Shown: positions 59,503 to 64,000 of the stretch, one piece after another
Layout: each line of letters opens with the position of its first letter
Numbering within the stretch: position 1 is the stretch's first letter
DNA from: Cannabis sativa
Lineage: Eukaryota > Streptophyta > Magnoliopsida > Rosales > Cannabaceae
Assembly: GCF_029168945.1 (NCBI RefSeq)
Contig: NC_083609.1
Coordinates: 20,953,501-21,017,500, forward strand
Length of the DNA stretch: 64,000 bases
Direction: 5' to 3'
Program-made: the position numbers and the translations under genes
Notes under the pieces: model-generated
What the model saw: only the letters and a program-made list of their open reading frames with translations
Told to the model about the DNA's origin: nothing
Databases searched by the model: none

Positions 59503-60640
59503 GTGAAACATGCAAAAAATTACATTATGAAGGACTTGCGACAAGAATTTAGTGTCTCAATGGGGTATCAAAGGCTTGGAGAGCAAGAAAAATCTTTAGA
59601 GTTGTCAAGAGGCAGTTCAAAAGACTCATACCAACAACTACCAAAATACTTTCACATGCTAAAAGTGGCAAATCTAAGAACAGTAACAAAATTTGTTACA
59701 TACAAAAAAAAATTGGTTCAAGTACATATTCCTAGCATTTACAAATTTAATAAAGGGATGGCAACATTGCAGACCTGCCATTGTCGTTGACAACACATTC
59801 TTGAAGACAACATACAGAGGAACATTATTTACAACCTCAACGATTGATGCCAAAAGTAACATATTCATGTTAGCCTTTGAAATAAGAGACTCAAAAAATG
59901 ATTAATCAATGGAATAGATTTTCATTAAATTAAGAGAAACATTCGAAGAAAAAGAAATTTAGAAACTGGCTCCAACAAAACTCTGAATTGATTACTCTAT
60001 TTACACGTTTAAAATTTATTGTTGAATTATAACTAACATTATAAAGAATTTGCTTTCTTATATTTAAAATAATTTGTGAAACCAGTTACAACACAACTAA
60101 CAAAAAAATATTTCAACTTTTCACACATAGATATAACAATCATTTCAAACTGACATAAAAATACAAAAAGAGCAGTAGCATAAGTCTACCCAAATATTTT
60201 TCATGGTGCATGCATATTCATTTGCTCAAAAACATCAATGTTAACTTTGAAGTACATGAAGAAGACCTTACTATTAACTTTGTTAAAATTGTAAAAATAT
60301 ACAATCTAAAATTATTTGAGCATTACATGTCTGAACTAGACACGATAGACAAACGAATAAGACCTTATCTAGAAAGAATAGGTCACCGACATTGGAGTAG
60401 ATATCACTACCCAACAAAAAGGTGCACCATGATGACATCTAATATAGTTGAGTCAATAAATTCAACAATACTAACAACAAGAAGACTGCCCATTACTACA
60501 ATGATTGAGAGTCTTCAAAGTTTTGTACAAAAATAGGTATGGAAAAATAGAAATGAAGCACATAAAACATTCACAAAAATTTCAACGGAGACTGAAAGTA
60601 TACTCAGAGAAAACTTTGTTTGTGCAATGAAATATGAGGT
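59503..60640 (+). pseudogene. decayed MULE (Mutator-like) transposase
   Basis: MULE transposases cut and paste their element using a DDE catalytic domain. Three broken pieces are visible. 59503-59710 encodes KDLRQEFSVSMGYQRL and LPKYFHMLKVAN, the zone before the catalytic core. 59693-59905, in another frame, encodes WQHCRPAIVVDNTFLKTTYR, covering the first catalytic Asp. 60210-60640 encodes RHWSRYHYPTKRCTMMTSN and VESINSTILTTRRLPITTMI with an in-frame TAG (60534-60536) where Trp is usual. At least one frameshift, one nonsense codon and a missing middle part (about 59906-60209, with the second Asp) make it dead. No SWIM zinc finger is seen downstream. Confidence 0.85.
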
Positions 60641-60645
60641 GTTAA

Positions 60646-61367
60646 TGCATATTTTCGTTAACTAAAAATATTAGCCATTTTGTAATAAATTAACTACAGA
60701 ATTGATTATCCCAATAAATTGATAACATGAAGTTTTTAACGTAATTTTGAAGTTAAATCTTCATAGTCCATGAGTCCATCTTATTTGGGATTTGAATGCA
60801 AAAAATAATGATATCAGTAATAATAATCTCTTTTTTTTCTCTAGATTGGCTGTCCATTTTACCCTGAGTTTTGTCCATATTTATAAATGCACGGGGTGAC
60901 AGTTATTTGTTTGGGATCTACTCATTCATAATCGCTCATGAAATGTGAACATTCCCCACGTTTCATTTTTATGCATATGAGATAATATTAAATAACCATT
61001 CAACCACTCTTTGTCTTTATCCATAGATGGTTATGCTGATTGTATCGGATGGTTCTTGTCGAGTACATGTTATCTTTCTTTACCATCTTTGTATGAAAAA
61101 TGTAAGTGTAGAGATATAATGCTTCTCGCGGTTCTCTTTTGTCGTTTGAAAGGTATTAGCGAGGCGGTTACTTCAACGCTTAAAATGCGAGGTGAACAAA
61201 TGATGTTATCATTCCTTGAACACACTCATGAGTATGTGGATCAATAAGTAGCAAGCTCTTTGTTTACTCGTTCTGAACAACTTTGATTGTGTATTCTACT
61301 TATTCTGAGATGGACTTGTTGTCTTGCCAATCTTACCTATTAATAGTTATTATTTAAATCTCGCTAT
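60646..61367. other. spacer between MULE remnant and solo LTR D
   Basis: Less AT-rich than its surroundings. It contains a 78-codon plus-strand frame (61011-61247) preceded by a splice-acceptor-like CCATAG, but I recognise no domain and see no partner exons. Left as unassigned. Confidence 0.35.
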
Positions 61368-62267
61368 TGTTGGAAATATTTTACCAGGATCTAGATTTAC
61401 TATCATGTATGTTTCATTAACATCCTAATATGAATTCTAAAACAATGAAATAAACACATATAAAGTTTAGGAAACCTTACATTGGGTGCAGTGGAATATA
61501 ATGACTCATTCCGTTCAGATCTCTAGCCCTTGATTCCTTTCTGTAGCAGAGCATCACCAAGATCTGAACCTGGATCTCTTTCTCTCCTTCCTTTGATGCT
61601 GATTCTCCTTCTTGTTGATTGGATTCTTCACAATCTTCCACACTATGATTGAGCTACCACTTGATGTGTGTGGGCACTCACTCATTCACTCAAGGTTCGA
61701 AATTGAAGAAGAAAAGAAGAGGGAAAGTGGCGGCTAGAAAGTTTTCTCTGAAGGAATGAGATGCATCATCTTTTTCCTGAAGCCATCACTACCTATTTAT
61801 AGGTAACCACCTAGGTTTAGGTTAGAATTATTTGGCATTAACATAATAGAAAAATAAATGGTCATTGCTTAGTGTGGCCAGCCCTAGGAATGGATAATGG
61901 GCCCACTTTGCAATTTTGCCATTTTGTCATTTTTCTATCTCATTTTCTCAAAAACGTCAATTTTCTAATTTAACCACTTAAATGCTAATTCTAACTATTT
62001 AATAACTAAAAATTAATTATTAAATAATATTGTCATTTAATATATTTATTAATTAGACATATAAAGTCTCTTAATTAACAAATAAAACTTAGAATCTCTT
62101 TTCTTCACAATTTTATCCTTGCTTAGTGAAATTCATAAACTAGACATAGTCTAACTTTAGAATTATAATTGATTAATTAAAATCAATTAACTGAGTCTTA
62201 CAAGCAATATGGTCTCAAATAGTGTGGGGACCATGGGCCTATATAACCGAGCTTCCAATAAGTCGAA
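61368..62267 (-). mobile_element. LTR D (family S), cut by a gypsy insertion
   Basis: Starts TGTTGGAAATATTTTACCAG, as copies A and B do, and follows them collinearly for about 900 bp to CTTCCAATAAG. It stops where the gypsy LTR begins. The other half should lie beyond the window's right edge. Bases 62263-62267 (TCGAA) are the presumed gypsy TSD. Confidence 0.85.
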
Positions 62268-63888
62268 TGTTAAGTAGTCAAAAATGCATATTTATTAGTG
62301 TAAAAATACAAAATAAAATTAATTCTATATAATATTTTCATGAAATTAATGTAATATATTTTTATTTGAAAATATTGTAGTGTTGAGTTAATTTTGTAAG
62401 AAAATAACATTTTATGACACAAATAAGAGAAAGAAATAAATAAAAAGAAATTAAGAAAATGCATTGTTTTTATTTAAAGAAATACAAATTAATTAGATTT
62501 TTAAATAAATATTTTCATTAAAATTATTGTGATATATTTTATGTTGAAAACATTTTGTTTGGATTTAATTTTGTTTGTGTTTGAAGAAGAAAATAGCATT
62601 TATGAAAATGAAAAGAAAGAAATAAAAATGGTGAAAATATGGCCCAAAGAAGAAAAAAAAATGGCATTTTGGAAACCCAACATTTGAGCCAAAAAGCCCA
62701 AAGAATCGGCCCAAATTCATCTCTCCCAGCCAACAGCCACGACACGTGGCGTCGTCCAATTCGTCTACAGAAGGCGTGTCAGCGCCTTGTCTCCTCCGAA
62801 GCCCACGCGCGCGTGAAGCGCACGGACCCTCCTGGTCCGTGTGTTTTGTCCACTCGCCCAGCCGAGAGTGGGCTTCGTTAGTCTTGCTCTCCAAGGCTGA
62901 AAAGCCTTTTTCCTTCTTTCCTTCAGTACGTGACAAGTGGCACAAAATTGGCCAACTTGTTCTCTTTTCAGCCAACAAGTGACCGACACGTGGCACCGAC
63001 TCTTCAAAGGCAGTCAATCCAATTGTGCCACGTGTCACTCCGGTTTTAATTATTGGTATTTACATTTTTACCCACATGCAATTTGTAATAAGTTTAATTG
63101 TACATTAGTCCTTTTACCCTTCTATAAATAGAAGCTTAGGTTTTTAGAATTCAGTTACAGTTTTAGAGTTTCAGACAGAAAAATCCAGAGAAAACGCTCA
63201 GTTAGTTTACCGCTTTTCTTAGTTAATTTTCTTATGGGTTTCTAAGTTCCCTTATTATTAAGGTGGACGATGAAACCTAGTGTATTTAATTAAGTATTTA
63301 TTTTTATTTTGATTCTCAGTACAATATATGCTTATGATTTTCGCTTCTTAAAATAATTTTCTTTCATCTTTAATATCACGTATTTTTGATAGTTAGAAAT
63401 TATTAATGCTTGGTTCTACATTTTATTAAAAATAATATTCTTTGATTTTTTGTATTTACATTAAATTGTTTCACATTTAATGCTTAGAAATTATAATTTT
63501 AAAGCGAAGGAAATCTATTTTTTATTAGAAAATAATTGGTTTGATTACTGATTAAATTATGAGAATCAATATAAACATAAATATTTTTATATACACTTAA
63601 GTGGATTCTGAACCCTTAATAATATCCCAAATATTACTGAAAATATCTGCTACTGTCATTTTACTGTCATTTTTATTGTTTAAATATTTTATTTTATTTT
63701 GTTACCAAAAACCTCACCATTTTCGGAACTAGGTTAGATTTTTATTAGCTTAGATTAAATAAGTATTTTCTTCGATTTCACGCAATTTCCATGGGTTCGA
63801 CCTCGTTCTTCACAATCTCAATACTACAATAAAGATTCGTGCGCTTGCGAGTTGATAAATGTAAAACGTACCATTTCGGTATACAACA
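62268..63888 (+). repeat. 5' LTR of a Ty3/gypsy (Athila/Tat-type) element
   Basis: About 1,621 bp from TGTTAAG to TACAACA, ending six bases before the primer-binding site. It has a TATAAATAG box at 63123 and a leader with CAGTTACAG. A GC-richer block at 62700-63050 contains CACGTGGC motifs (ABRE/G-box-like). The 3' end text (TTCCATGGGTTCGACCTC, CTTGCGAGTTGATAAATG) is typical of this lineage. The element interior and 3' LTR are outside the window. Confidence 0.85.
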
Positions 63889-63894
63889 AGTTTT

Positions 63895-63912
63895 TGGCGC
63901 CGTTGCCGGGGA
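63895..63912 (+). other. primer-binding site (tRNA-Asp)
   Basis: TGGCGCCGTTGCCGGGGA, an 18-base complement of the 3' end of plant tRNA-Asp. This is the usual primer site of Athila/Tat-lineage Ty3/gypsy elements. It proves that 62268-63888 is a 5' LTR and that the element reads left to right. The leader continues to the window end. Confidence 0.9.
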
Positions 63913-64000
63913 ATTGCAAAAAGAAAAACTATTTTAATTCAGGTTAGTATAATTCTTCTACTAGTTATTATATTATATATATTATATTACGTTTCTTAGT

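Noticed and set aside
61011..61247. 78-codon frame with splice-acceptor-like start
   Set aside because: No recognisable domain, partner exons or terminator; could be real but not supported.
62539..63131. Several frames on both strands in the gypsy LTR
   Set aside because: They sit in a GC-richer block of a long terminal repeat with no gag or pol similarity; chance frames.
1..64000. CRISPR arrays, bacterial operons, riboswitches
   Set aside because: The window is plant nuclear DNA; the repeats seen are transposon or tandem duplications without CRISPR spacing.

Overview
This is plant nuclear DNA, almost certainly from a eudicot. It is very AT-rich, its genes are split by GT-AG introns, and it is full of nested plant transposons. 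It holds two conserved plant genes: a plastid-type RNase H1 and the nucleoporin NUP160. Nothing fixes the species. The transposon styles remind me of Rosales (Cannabaceae-like) genomes, but that is a guess.

Layout. 1-3.9 kb: AT-rich intergenic DNA with one possible gene fragment (1921). 3.98-7.74 kb (-): a 10-exon gene for an RNase H1 with an N-terminal viroplasmin (hybrid-binding) domain and a likely organellar transit peptide. 8.26-8.59 kb: a MITE with a 9-bp target-site duplication (TSD). 8.74-14.87 kb (+): an almost complete L1-type LINE with a 16-bp TSD, poly(A), ORF1, and an ORF2 broken by three small lesions. About 15.0-21.28 kb: the 3' part of an old Ty3/gypsy element with a decayed antisense ORF under its own promoter. 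Two solo LTRs of another family (A, B) are inserted in it.

21.28-29.6 kb is a fold-back structure. Two inverted arms of about 0.36 kb enclose 198-bp tandem repeats. A full-length Ty1/copia element (-) sits inside, with almost identical 519-bp LTRs but a wrecked interior. 29.7-32.3 kb: two non-autonomous Helitrons and a Tourist-like MITE. 33.1-33.5 kb: a second copy of the 9-bp-TSD MITE.

33.8-49.3 kb (+): NUP160. I resolve 27 exons that join in frame into 1,509 codons. Its introns hold a tandemly duplicated SINE, a MITE, a truncated RPL6 retrocopy and one GC-AG intron. A short poly(A) retroposon with a 17-bp TSD lies just downstream.

50.4-64 kb: nested MITEs, three more Helitrons (two tail to tail, one holding solo LTR C), a decayed MULE transposase, solo LTR D, and the 5' LTR plus tRNA-Asp primer-binding site of a Ty3/gypsy element that broke D and runs off the window.

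The two host genes look intact and unrelated. The rest is a layered record of transposition. The most unusual points are a copia element whose LTRs look young but whose coding region is dead, an antisense gene inside a gypsy element, the repeat-filled fold-back, and the Helitron family defined by an ACGTG...CACGT hairpin.
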